Assembly: GCA_043228905.1 (NCBI GenBank)
Contig: JBHGNT010000070.1
Coordinates: forward strand, 1 to 64,000
DNA: 64,000 bases
Direction: 5' to 3'
Source of the DNA: Azolla caroliniana
Lineage: Eukaryota > Polypodiophyta
Shown: piece after piece, positions 9,787-20,597 of the stretch
Layout: each line of letters starts with the position of its first letter
Numbering within the stretch: the first letter of the stretch is position 1
Made by a program: the position numbers and the translations under genes
The notes under the pieces: model-generated
The model's input: the letters and a program-made list of their open reading frames with translations, nothing else
Database searches by the model: none
Told to the model about the DNA's origin: nothing

Positions 9787-12700
9787 ATGTCTAGCCAAAT
9801 GGAAGGGGAAGAAGGGTGTTTAGAATTACCCCTCAATGATCATAAGGATAGGGATGATGTTATCAGGACACAACAAGCCATACGAAACTATTGGGCAGAA
9901 AAAAAAAGGAAACATCGTCAATTGTTGAAGGATACGAAAGCCACACTCAGTAAAGGTAAGGATAGTTTAGATGAGAATGTAAGTAATGCGACTACCATCA
10001 TAGAGAGAAAGGTTGTAGACTATTTCAATGTTCAAACCAAGCACATCAGCAATGAAGAAAAGAAGGTAGTACTTTATGGAATATGTAATGATCCATCGAT
10101 AAAGGACTTAGTTGATTGTGATGGTCTTAATGCAAACATATCATCTATTTTAGTAAATAATCTTCGTAATAGTTTCGTATCCATGAGCAGGTCAGAAGAT
10201 GATCTTGTCTTAAAAAGGTCTAGTCTAATGATGTTACTTAATAGTGATGTTGACGATATAAACATCAGTGAGCTATCTAAGGTAATTGGTGTTAGTAGAA
10301 AAACAGTGTACAATACAATGAACCGTATAATTTCCTCGGGTGAAGGAACTAGTCTACTAAAGCTAACTACAAGATGTAAGCCAATGACACCCATAACATT
10401 TGAAATCAAGGATGTAATCACAATGTTTTGGACTAATGAGAGTAGGGTTTCACCCAATAAAAAGGATTTATGCAGGAAACGTGTTGGAAGAAATCAATAC
10501 GAGGAGCATCCCATTCATCTTCTTGATGTACCTCAGGTATTTACATTTATCTCAACATTTGTTTTGACTCTACTCGGAAAGTTAATTAGCTCAGTTAGCA
10601 GAAAAGCTAATTAGCTGTACTGCTAGCTAGTTAGCTATCATGGTAGCTAGTTAGCTATTTCGTTATTACCAGCTAATTAGCTACTAGGAAAGCTAATTAG
10701 CTACCATGATAGCTAATTAGCTACTATGATAGCTACTACATAGGTAACTGGCTACTCTCAATAGCTACTACCATGATAGCTAATTAGTTAGGATAGCTAA
10801 TTAGCCACCATTATAGCTAATTAGCTACTAGACCAGCTAATTAGCTACCATGATAGCTAATTAGTTACTAGGACAGCTAATTAGCCACCGTGATAGCTAA
10901 TTAGCTACCATGATAGCTAATTAGCTACTATACCAGCTAATTAGCTACCATGATAGCTAATTAGCTACTATACCAGCTAATTAGCTACCATGATAGCTAA
11001 TTAGCTACTATACCAGCTAATTAGCTACCATGATAGCTAATTAGTTACTAGGAAAGCTAATCAGCCACCATTATAGCTAATTAGCTACTAGACTAGCTAA
11101 TTAGCTACCACGATAGCTAATTAGCTACTAGACCAGCTAATTAGCTACCATGATAGCTAATTAGTTACTAGGAAAGCTAATTAGCCACCATGATAGCTAA
11201 TTAGCTAGTAGACAAGCTAATTAGCCACCATGATAGCTAATTAGCTACTAGGACAACTAATTAGCTACTAGGACAGCTAATTAGCTACCATGATAGCTAA
11301 TTAGCTACTACGACAGCTAATTAGCTACCATGATAGCTAATTAGCTACTAGAATAGCTAATTAGCTACTAGAATAGCTAATTAGCTACCATGATAGCTAA
11401 TTAGCTACTATGACAGCTAATTAGCTACCATGATAGCTAATTAGCTACTACGACAGCTAATTAGCTACCATGATAGCTAATTAGCTACTAGAATAGCTAA
11501 TTAGCTACCATGATAGCTAATTAGCTACTACGACAGCTAATTAGCTACCATGATAGCAAATTAGCTACTAGGACAACCAATTAGCTACTAGGACAGCTAA
11601 TTAGCTACCATGATAGCTAATTAGCTACTACGACAGCTAATTAGCCACCATGATAGCTAATTAGCTACTAGGACAACTAATTAGCTACTAGGACAGCTAA
11701 TTAGCTACCATGATAGCTAATTAGCTACTACGACAGCTAATTAGCTACCATGATAGCTAATTAGCTACTAGAATAGCTAATTAGCTACTAGAATAGCTAA
11801 TTAGCTACCATGATAGCTAATTAGCTACTATGACAGCTAATTAGCTACCATGATAGCTAATTAGCTACTACGACAGCTAATTAGCTACCATGATAGCTAA
11901 TTAGCTACTAGGACAACTAATTAGCTACCATGATAGCTAATTAGCTACTAGAATAGCTAACTAGCTACTAGAATAGCTAACTAGCTACTAGAATAGCTAA
12001 TTAGCTACTAGGATAGTTAGCTAGTTACGAGAATAACTAATTCCCCTTTATTACGCAGGTCGATTTATTTATTAGGTTCAAACGAATGCATCCAACTATC
12101 AAAGTTCAACTACGAACATTCGAGTCTCTTAAGCCACACTTTGTGAGACGCTTAAAGGATCGATACACATGTTGTTGCATTTACCATGTACAGATGGGTT
12201 TTCTGAAGGACTCTGTTAATCTACTACGTCACCATAGCGCATCCCTAACTAATACAGTTTGCACATGTGGGTGCCAAATCTGTCGATCAAGCCCGCAAGA
12301 GGAGTGTAAATCATCTGAGCACGTTATCTCTTCCATGAGTTATTTATTAGATTCAATATTGTGTCCGAGAGAATCTGACGCTATCTTCCATATTCATAAA
12401 TGTGTCATGGGTTTATGTCAAGATTGTGGCCCTACTAGATTTAGGTGGTGTCCAAATGAATTGAGTAGTGAAATATTGATCTCTGTGAAGTTATTTGAGT
12501 CAGTGAACACCAATTTCGAAGGAAAGGTGTGTAAAAGAAAGGATCTAGTTCGGAAGATGCTTAAACCAAGGGATTTGGTGTCTCTGTTTGTAGTATCTCT
12601 AGGAAAGTTCATTAAACACAACTTCATTTATTCATGGCAGGCCCATCAGTTTAAGACTTGCATATCTGATTTCCCAAATGATGTAGTAGTCTCAGTAGTA

Positions 12701-13900
12701 GATTTCGCAGAGAATTATACTTTCAAGCAGCAGAATGAAATTCAATCTATGCATTGGTGTTCAGTTCAGGTAACCATTTTTGTGCACATAACATATTTTC
12801 GAGTTTCAGGTGATGTTAAAAAAGTAATTCATTTCTTTATTTCCGATGATAAGAAGCATGATACCTTGTTCGTCCAACACTGTTTTAAGTTACATTGGCA
12901 GTGGTTATTAGCTCAACGTTTGGAGCTTACTCAACATTGGGTCTGGTCTGACGGAGCTGCGTCACAATTCAAGGCTCGACGTCCGTTTTATTTTGTGGGG
13001 AGGTATCCTGCTATAACAGGTTTGGAGATGAGATGGAATTTTTTTGGGTCTGGCCATGGTAAAGGTGAACATGATGGTGCAGGGGCTGTTATAAAGCGGG
13101 CACTTACCCATGAACAACTAAAGACAGATGGTGTGCACATGAATTGTGCATCACATGTAGTTGAATTTTTAAGAACAAATATGTCGACGAGTGCCACAGG
13201 TGTTTATTCCTCGCAAGTTCGAGATATCAAACGTGAATTTTGGGAAGTGAAGATAGATGAAGTAAATAGGGAGAAGACCTGGGAGTGCCAAGGAATTCCC
13301 GAATTGCGATCTCTGCATGCTGTTCGCGGTTATTCCAGGTTGGATGGTCATTGTATTGCGGTGAGAGAATTGACTTGTTTTTGCTTCCATTGTGTGCAGG
13401 GAAATTGGAGATATTGTCTAAACAAAGCATACATTCAGAATTGGGAGTATCACACTCTGAATGATAAGGAAGCAGTTGATGGAGAAACAGGGCAGAATGC
13501 TGACTTCACATATGAGGGACTTGGAGATACTTTGAGTGATGTCCTGAACGTTGGGGATAACTTCGCTGTAAATGCTGAAGAAGGCAATTCAGAGGGTGCT
13601 GATTTCTATATATTAAAGTGCACGGTTAGTAAACAGTGTGCAAGGCAGAATATTGTAGATGCATGGGGAAATTTTGTATCTGCCGGGACATTCTACATCG
13701 AAGGCATTTTTTATGCAAAACTAGATGACTACGAATATGTGTACAGGCTGTTAGAAGACAAACCAGCAGCGTATATGTACTCTCATTTGGTCAGATGCAT
13801 CAACGTCCCAATGTCAGAATACAATAGTTGCTCCGGTTTATACACTGTTGGTGCTAATGTGTATGAATGTATTTACAATAGTATGCCATGGAATTTGTAG
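9787..13900 (+). CDS. DDE/D-type transposase, two exons (9787-10536, 12059-13900)
   Basis: The model is ATG 9787, exon 1 of 250 codons, a GT-AG intron at 10537-12058 (CAG|GTATTT ... ACGCAG|GTC), then exon 2 in the same phase to a stop at 13898-13900: 863 aa with no internal stop. Residues about 155-182 form a helix-turn-helix (ISELSKVIGVSRKTVYNTM). Cys/His-rich patches follow (CTCGCQIC; CVMGLCQDCG). Three acidic motifs fit an RNase H-fold active site: VDFAENY (D465), WSDGAASQF (D548) and HGKGEHDGAG (E587/D589). A Cys-rich segment (LTCFCFHCVQG) lies near residue 690. It resembles large uncharacterised transposases of animals and non-seed plants; it should cut at the terminal repeats. AATAAA occurs at 13962. 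I am confident of transposase, less so of the superfamily. Confidence 0.85.
10578..12040. repeat. Satellite array of palindrome AGCTAATTAGCT, 20-bp unit, in the transposase intron
   Basis: About 70 tandem 20-bp units consist of AGCTAATTAGCT plus an 8-bp variable part, mostly ACCATGAT alternating with ACTANGAC or ACTAGAAT. The 12-bp core is a perfect palindrome. A higher-order repeat of 420 bp is visible: 11221-11520 reappears almost unchanged at 11641-11940. The array fills nearly the whole 1,522-bp intron between its splice sites. Confidence 0.95.
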
Positions 13901-14380
13901 CTACAAGTAGCACTTACCATGTTCTCTTGTAAAACAAACATGTATTTTGCGAAAACAGATCAATAAATTCGTTTGGAATCAATTTCTTGTATACAGTCTG
14001 CTTTCTGTGCTTCTTTCTCAATAAAATCATGTCTTTTTTGTTAAGTTTTAAGTTATAAGTTATAGCGAAATAGTCATCAGTAGCTAATTAGCTGTACAAA
14101 TGCAGCTAATTAGCTGTACAAATGTATTTACAATAGTATGCCATGGAATTTGTAGCTACAAGTAGCACTTACCATGTTCGCTTGTAAAACAAACATGTAT
14201 TTCGCGAAAACAGATCAATAAATTCGTTTGGAATCAATTTCTTGTATACAGTCTGCTTTCTGTGCTTCTTTCTCAATAAAATCATGTCTTTTTTGTTAAG
14301 TTTTAAGTTATAAGTTATAGCGAAATAGTCATCAGTAGCTAATTAGCTGTACAAATGTAGCTAATTAGCTGTACAAATGT
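13871..14380. repeat. 255-bp direct duplication at the transposase 3' end
   Basis: Copy 1 (13871-14125) contains the last codons of the transposase, its stop and the polyadenylation region. Copy 2 (14126-14380) repeats it almost identically, with the AGCTAATTAGCTGTACAAATG motif at the junction. The remainder up to 14524 is a short AT-rich spacer between convergent genes. Confidence 0.9.
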
Positions 14381-14524
14381 AGCTAATTAGCTGTCAATAG
14401 CTAAATAGTCATCAATAGAATGAAATCAACAATCTGCAACATATTCCTCAAATTACATAGTAGATAAGTACAGTGGGAACAAGTAATTAAATTCTTCATT
14501 GAATAATGTCATCTCTTTACATAT

Positions 14525-15655
14525 TTATAAATTACCATTGGAAATGTCTACAAATCTCCTATAAACAGCTAAGCTCTTGCTAGTCAGTGGAACGAGTCTA
14601 CATATATTATCCGCATATTGAGCTCGGTATGGAGTCCACAACCATGCACCTAGTTGGCAGCTCACTGTTTGCACCAGGTACTGTTCAGGCATTTCCTCGG
14701 GTAGAATGAGACAGCATCTCCGAATATTGAAGTAGTGTCGGAAATGTTCTGTATCCAAAATCAATGTATTGTCAGCATTATATTCAGGCCAAGTAGCCCA
14801 AAAATCAGAAAGCCTCTTGAATCTTGCAGCTTCCATCTGCACACAATTTTCTCGTGCCCATTGACCTTTAAAACGACTTCGCCATTTTGGGAAGAATCTT
14901 GCCAAACACTTCCACACATCTGATTTTGGTTTCTCACTCCAAATAAACAAATCGAAGTACTCCGCAGCCCACTCTAGAAACTGATTTGCGTCCCTCCTTG
15001 GCTGCATATATCTCACACTCATCAAGACTTTATCCAGCTCCAAGATCAAGGCTCTTCGCTCGACTTCTAGTGGTTTAGGTTTCCATTCCTGAAACTGAGC
15101 CGCTGTTACACCATTTTCTGGTAGGATACGATCAATCTCAATCAGCTCAGGTTCGGCTGACACAACTGGTGTCCTTTTCCTCTTTAAACCCCTAGTCGAC
15201 TGTGTTGGGCCTAGCTTCACATTCTGGTGCTCTTGTTTTGTCGACTTAGTTATCAATCCTTGGATTACCTCAGTGCATGTAGCTACTGTTCTGCTCGATA
15301 TCAATCCACTGGTATCACATGCTGCATCTACCTGCAACACCAAGTCATCCGTGCTACATGCTGCATCTACCTGCAACACCAAGTCATCCGTGCTACATGC
15401 TGCATCTACCTGCAACACCAAGTCATCCGTGCTACATGCTTGATCAACTTGTGTGACCAGATCACTTGTGTCAGTTGCTACATCTACTTTCAAGATGGGG
15501 CCCTTTAAACATGCCGCAACATCAACAGTATCCACACTGCCATTGGCCTTACGAGCAATAGAATCAAACCCTTTAGACTCTGCAACATCAGAAAACACCA
15601 ACATATTCACACTCACAAAGTAACTACTAGTCTCACAAAACAATATCCTGAACAT
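14525..15655 (-). CDS. FCP1/NIF phosphatase-like domain protein, degenerate catalytic motif
   Basis: Read alone, the ATG at 15655 gives about 376 aa. The first part is low complexity, with a triplicated 13-residue repeat (DLVLQVDAACSTD) and a basic patch (RGLKRKRTP). The C-terminal ~190 residues match the FCP1 homology fold: ALILELDKVL, FLEWAAEYFDLFIWSEKP, a VWKCLARFF helix and NTLILDTEHF. In active members the first strand carries DxDx(T/V); here it reads ELDKV, so the nucleophilic first Asp is Glu, and the protein is probably a pseudophosphatase or binding domain. It may be the last exon of the RING gene upstream: an acceptor at 15580 joins in frame to a donor after 16276. A gene captured by the transposon is my inference. 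Confidence 0.65.
   Translation of the reverse strand: MFRILFCETSSYFVSVNMLVFSDVAESKGFDSIARKANGSVDTVDVAACLKGPILKVDVATDTSDLVTQVDQACSTDDLVLQVDAACSTDDLVLQVDAACSTDDLVLQVDAACDTSGLISSRTVATCTEVIQGLITKSTKQEHQNVKLGPTQSTRGLKRKRTPVVSAEPELIEIDRILPENGVTAAQFQEWKPKPLEVERRALILELDKVLMSVRYMQPRRDANQFLEWAAEYFDLFIWSEKPKSDVWKCLARFFPKWRSRFKGQWARENCVQMEAARFKRLSDFWATWPEYNADNTLILDTEHFRHYFNIRRCCLILPEEMPEQYLVQTVSCQLGAWLWTPYRAQYADNICRLVPLTSKSLAVYRRFVDISNGNL
15318..15434 (-). repeat. 39-bp x 3 in-frame tandem repeat
   Basis: Three successive 39-bp copies, with a partial fourth, encode 13 residues each in the FCP1-like reading frame. The length is a multiple of three, so the frame is kept, which indicates coding expansion rather than decay. 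Confidence 0.9.
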
Positions 15656-15826
15656 CAAAGAGTTTCAGTCATAGAACAACACTCTTCAAATTATCTTGGA
15701 AAAACATCAGAGTTCCATTACATAATGTGGATCAAGCAACAACCAATCTGAGGTTTTACTTGTCCAACAGGATAGTAAAACTTCATAAAACCCTAGCAAA
15801 ATCCCTAAGCTAACAATCATATCCAA

Positions 15827-18800
15827 CTAAACAGTATTTCGCTCCACTACGTCTGGGCCCCTTGACCGAGTAACTGGTCTTGTTCCCGATCGTGGCCCCT
15901 TCTTCAGCCTTTTTCTGGTTGGTTCCCCATTTAGCCTTGCTTCTAGGACCCAATGCGCAAGTGTGTCCTCCTCCGACAACCTTCCCATCGCCTCAGCAGC
16001 TAATTGCACATCAGCCGTTTCTTGAACTAGCTTTTCAAGTACAGAGGGATCTGTTTGGACATTTTCAGTAGTTGGGCTCGGTGGGGTGGAATCAAGGTCT
16101 TGAGACTCGAAGAAATGTTGCATCAAGTGTTCATAAACACTGTTGTTGTGAACCTCAGTTTTACATGTTGTTTCCACTATTTCATGGCATTTCACATCGT
16201 TGCCTAATTCAGTACACTGTTCCAAAAGAATAGGGTGCAGCTGATCTGAAGGAGATGTGATAGCAGGACTCTTACTTTCAGCCACATTGGCAGTAGTATC
16301 CTCATCTGTTGCAGCATCATCAGCACCAGACACATCATGTGCCGTCCTTAATCCACAAGATTCTACAATAACATGACAGTTATTTAGGATAGCTAATTAG
16401 CTACTTTACTAAACTATGGTAGAAGCTAGGATAGCTAATTAGCTAGTACGATAGCTAATTAGCTAGTACGATAGCTAATTAGCTAGTATGATAGCTAATT
16501 AGGTACTTTACTCAACTATGGTAGTAATTAGGATAGCTAATTAGGTACTTTACTCAACTATGGTAGTAGTTAGGATAGCTTATTAGCTACTAGGACAGCT
16601 AATTAGCTGCCAATAGCTAATTAGCTACTAGGACAGCTAATTAGCTGCCAGTAGCTAATTAGCTACTAGGATAGCTAATTAGCTGCCAGTAGCTAATTAG
16701 CTACTAGGATAGCTTATTAGCTACTTTACACAACTATGGCAGTAGCTACTAGGATAGCTAATTCGCTAGTAGGATAGCTAATTAGTTTCCAGCAGCTAAT
16801 TAGCTACTAGGATAGCTAATTAGTTGCCAGTAGCTAATCAGCTAGTAGGATAGCTAATTAGGTACTTTACTCAACTATGGTAGTAGCTAATTAGCTAGTA
16901 GGATAGCTAATTAGCTACTTTACTCAACTATGGTAGTAGCTAATTAGCTACTAGGATAGCTAATTAGCTGCTAGTAGCTAATTAGCTACTAGGATAGCTT
17001 ATTAGCTACTTTACACAACTATGGCAGTAGCTAATTAGTTACTAGGATAGCTAATTAGTTACTAGGATAGCTAATTAGCTACTATGGTAGCTAATTAGCT
17101 ACTTTACTCAACTATGGTAGTAGCTAGGATAGCTAATTAGCTACTTTACTAACTATGGTAGTAGCTAGGATAGCTAATTAGCTACTTTACTCAACTATGG
17201 TAGTAGCTAGGATAGCTAATTAGCTACTTTACTAACTATGGTAGTAGCTAGGATAGCTAATTAGCTACTTTATTAACTATGGTGGTAGCTAGGATAGCTA
17301 ATTAGCTACAATGAAAGCTAATTAGCTACTTTCTCAACTATGTAGTAGCTAGGATAGCTTATTAGCTACTAGGACAACTAATTAGCTGCCAGTAGCTAAT
17401 TAGCTACTAGGATAGCTAATTAGCTACTTTACACAACTATGTCAGTAGCTAATTAGCTACTATGATAGCTAATTAGCTAGTAGGATAGCTAATTAGCTAG
17501 TAGGATAGCTAATTAGTTGCCAGTAGCTAATTAGCTAGTAGGATAGCTAATTAGCTTTTTTACACAACTATGGTACTAGCTAATTAGCTAGTACCATAGC
17601 TAACTAGCTACTAGGATAGCTTATTAGCTACTTTACACAACTATGTCAGTAGCTAATTAGCTACTATGATAGCTAATTAGCTAGTAGGATAGCTAATTAG
17701 CTAGTAGGATAGCTAATTAGTTGCCAGTAGCTAATTAGCTAGTAGGATAGCTAATTAGCTATTTTACACAACTATGGTACTAGCTAATTAGCTAGTACCA
17801 TAGCTAACTAGCTACTAGGATAGCTTATTAGCTACTTTACACAACTATGTCAGTAGCTAATTAGCTACTATGATAGCTAATTAGCTAGTAGGATAGCTAA
17901 TTAGCTAGTAGGATAGCTAATTAGTTGCCAGTAGCTAATTAGCTAGTAGGATAGCTAATTAGCTTTTTTACACAACTATGGTACTAGCTAATTAGCTAGT
18001 ACCATAGCTAACTAGCTACTAGGATAGCTTATTAGCTACTTTACACAACTATGGCAGTAGCTAATTAGTTACTAGGATAGCTAATTAGTTGCCAGTGGCT
18101 AATTTAGCTAGTAGGATAGCTATTTAGCTTTTTTACACAACTATGGTACTAGCTAATTAGCTAGTACCATAGCTAATTAGCTACTAGGACAGCTAATTAG
18201 CTAGTAGCTCATTAGCTGCCAGTAGCTAATTAGCTAGTAGGATAGCTAATTAGAAAAGACTAAGCTTATTAGCTACAGTATGGTATACCTGTTTGTTTTC
18301 TCCACTCATTTGGTAGAGTTGTACTGCAATCTCCCAAACAGAATGCAGCAATTCGACAGGCATGTTGAAAACAAAGCAGATGGTATGTGTGGTTGCATGG
18401 TTGTAGGTGAACCAACAAAGACGCAGTTTTGTCCTCCACACCTAACCCGCAAGCGATGCAACGTGCTTGAACTGTCAATAAATCATTTTCTGGTTCTACT
18501 TCATTTGGTAAGGGAGCAAGAATGTTCAGGTCCAAATCCTGTCTGGTCCTTACCATTTCCTCCACAAAATGTAGCTTCTTCTTAAGGCAGCTAACTACCT
18601 GTTCTTGATGAATGTATTGTTCCTTCAACGCAACAGAGAAATTTACCGATTAATTATTCTTGTTGTTGAAAGATACACCAACTTTGCTCAGGAATCGTTA
18701 ACTTACTTGAAGCTTATCCAAATTGTAATCTGCAACAGTATTTACACCTAGAAGGTCCAGGTTCATTGAAAGAACCTGGATCTCTATTTGCAGTTCTATT

Positions 18801-20371
18801 TTACGTTGGGGATCCAGTGGCCCCTCTAATTCAAGCTCCTGTTGCGCAACCTATTCCAGATAATGCTTGATTAGCACATTTTACCCGTTATTTATAACAC
18901 AATCACATACCAGCAAAACAATAGTTACCTGAATCTTATTTCTAATTGTTGTAACAGCAGAAGTAACTTTGCTCTCCATTGCAGAAGCCATTGTGGCTTT
19001 CTCTAAATCAGTCTTAAAAAATGCCAATGTCTCACAGGCTTCATGGACATTTTTTAGCATATAGCTAACCAATGTCTCACCTGTATCATCGACATTGGCT
19101 TTCCTTGGGTGTCGGTGTGGTGTATGCCCCCGGTCTTGCTGGGAGTCGGCAGTTGCATCAACAGCTGCCATGCTCCAAAATCTGTCTATTTTTTGTGCCA
19201 AGGTCCCCATCTTTCGGCATCTTTTTACCGATGCCTCACCATAGACTGCCCAAGCTACCCTATACATTTCAGGGTCTCTAGATTCCTTCGCTGTTTTGCA
19301 GTACTCATATGCAAATGCTCTAGCAAATGAAACTGACAACTCATTGTTGACTGGGATCTCCTGATGAACTTTCTGGTGCAGTCTCATGCAGTCATCGTAC
19401 AAGTCGGCTCGTACATGCTTCAGCTTGACCTTGCCTTTGACTCTAGGCACTGTATATACTGTCATCCAGTCTATATCACTGATCAATTTATCACTTAAGA
19501 CAGCAGGGTCAACACCCTCGAGTGACAGACCATAGGTGTTGTGGAAGTCCTCCTTTGTCTCGCAAAATTTTGCGAAGTTTAGCACTCTCGTATACGGAGG
19601 AACGAGCCATCTGAAATATCATTTCAGAAATCAGAAATAGTGCAAAATCAGAATATGTGAGAATCAAAAACCCCAATCAACAACAACAAAAATGGTGCAA
19701 AATCTTTAACTTAACCTAATCAAAATCTGTAATCAGAAGTTTGAAATCAGAAACCCTAATCAAAATCTGTAATCAGAAGTTTGTAACCAGAAACCTTATT
19801 CAGAAATTCTAATCAGAAATTTATAATCAAAAACCCTAATCAGAAATTTCAATCAGAAACCCTAATAAAAAATTTCAATCACAAACCCTAATCAGAAATC
19901 CTAAGCAGAAATTTATAAACAAAAACCCTATTCAGAAATTCTAATTTGTAATCAAAATTTGTAACCAGAAACCCTATTCAAAAATTCTAATCAGAAATTT
20001 ATAATCAAAAACCCTAATCAGAAATTTCAATCACAAACCCTAATCAGAAATTTCAATCACAAACCCTAATCACTAAAGACAGGATTAAACACAAAAAAAG
20101 TAATATAAACACACCTGTTGCTACTCCCCGATTTGCGAGACATCCTTGTATGGGACTCCAAGGACTTCGCCCTATTCGATTTTGGGGAAATATGAATCGG
20201 CACCAAAGTTCAGACAGTAGTCAAAATGAAAAAACAAATGTTTGGGGTTTCTGTAACTGAAACATACCTGGACGATGATCGAGCGGGTTCTGTGTTGTAG
20301 CTCTCAATCTGCAATGTCGATTTTTTGCTGTTGCGGGAGCTACGTCTGCGTTCGTGCTCTGAGTACTCCAT
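15827..20371 (-). CDS. RING-like zinc-finger protein of the transposon, six exons
   Basis: Exons (minus strand) are 20268-20371, 20115-20171, 18929-19610, 18707-18850, 18289-18622 and 15827-16362. All introns are GT-AG and all phases agree, giving 618 aa. The N-terminus is basic (HERRRSSRNSKKS). Residues about 60-290 form an unrecognised mixed domain (SLEGVDPAVLSDKLISDIDW). Exon 4 (about 282-329) is a helical Leu-rich segment. Exon 5 holds a RING-type Cys/His cluster (CIACG ... QPCNHTYHLLC ... AFCLGDC, about 384-430). The last exon is acidic and then basic (TRKRLKKGPRSGTR). A strong donor inside the last exon (GAAA|GTAAGA, after 16276) would instead join 15579-14525, adding the FCP1-like domain (820 aa). 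Role unknown; possibly an accessory ubiquitin-ligase-type protein of the element. Confidence 0.72.
16388..18262. repeat. Second AGCTAATTAGCT array, in the last intron of the RING gene
   Basis: A less regular array than the first mixes AGCTAATTAGCTACTAGGAT units with a longer unit containing TTTACTCAACTATGGTAGT. A higher-order period of about 204 bp shows in the word GTACCATAGCTAACTAG at 17591, 17795 and 17999. It fills almost all of the intron 16363-18288. Confidence 0.93.
19630..20090. repeat. Degenerate AAACCCTAATCAGAAATTT repeat in intron 2 of the RING gene
   Basis: The intron 19611-20114 is made of about 18-25-bp imperfect copies of a telo-box-containing unit (AAACCCTAATCAGAAATTT, or AAACCCTATTCAGAAATTCT). 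This is the third repeat-filled intron in the element, but the unit is unrelated to AGCTAATTAGCT. Confidence 0.85.
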
Positions 20372-20597
20372 CTGCGTTCAAAATTAGACTTAGGCTAAAC
20401 AGGAAATTGATGACATTGAAGTCGACCTTAGATGATGGTGATATTCCCCAAGTTCCACTACGTCTGAAACAGAAGTTCAAATATTTGAGTTTTTTCATAA
20501 ATTAGTTTTTCAAATATTTGATTTTCCCACAAGAAAGACTAGCTAAACAAATAGCTAATTAGCTATGGCCATTTTAGTAGCTAATTAGCTATAATAG

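Noticed and set aside
10578-12040. CRISPR-like array
   Set aside because: Regular 20-bp periodicity with a palindromic core, but no unique spacers and a eukaryotic transposon context; it is a satellite in an intron.
12767-12810. Possible extra small intron in transposase exon 2 (CAG|GTAACC ... TTTCAG)
   Set aside because: The segment is in frame, divisible by three, and reads like a continuation between the first two acidic motifs; no splicing is needed. The same applies to GTGAGAG ... GTGCAG at 13360-13399.
13161-13430. Minus-strand frames within the transposase exon
   Set aside because: Shadows of an intact, motif-bearing + strand frame.
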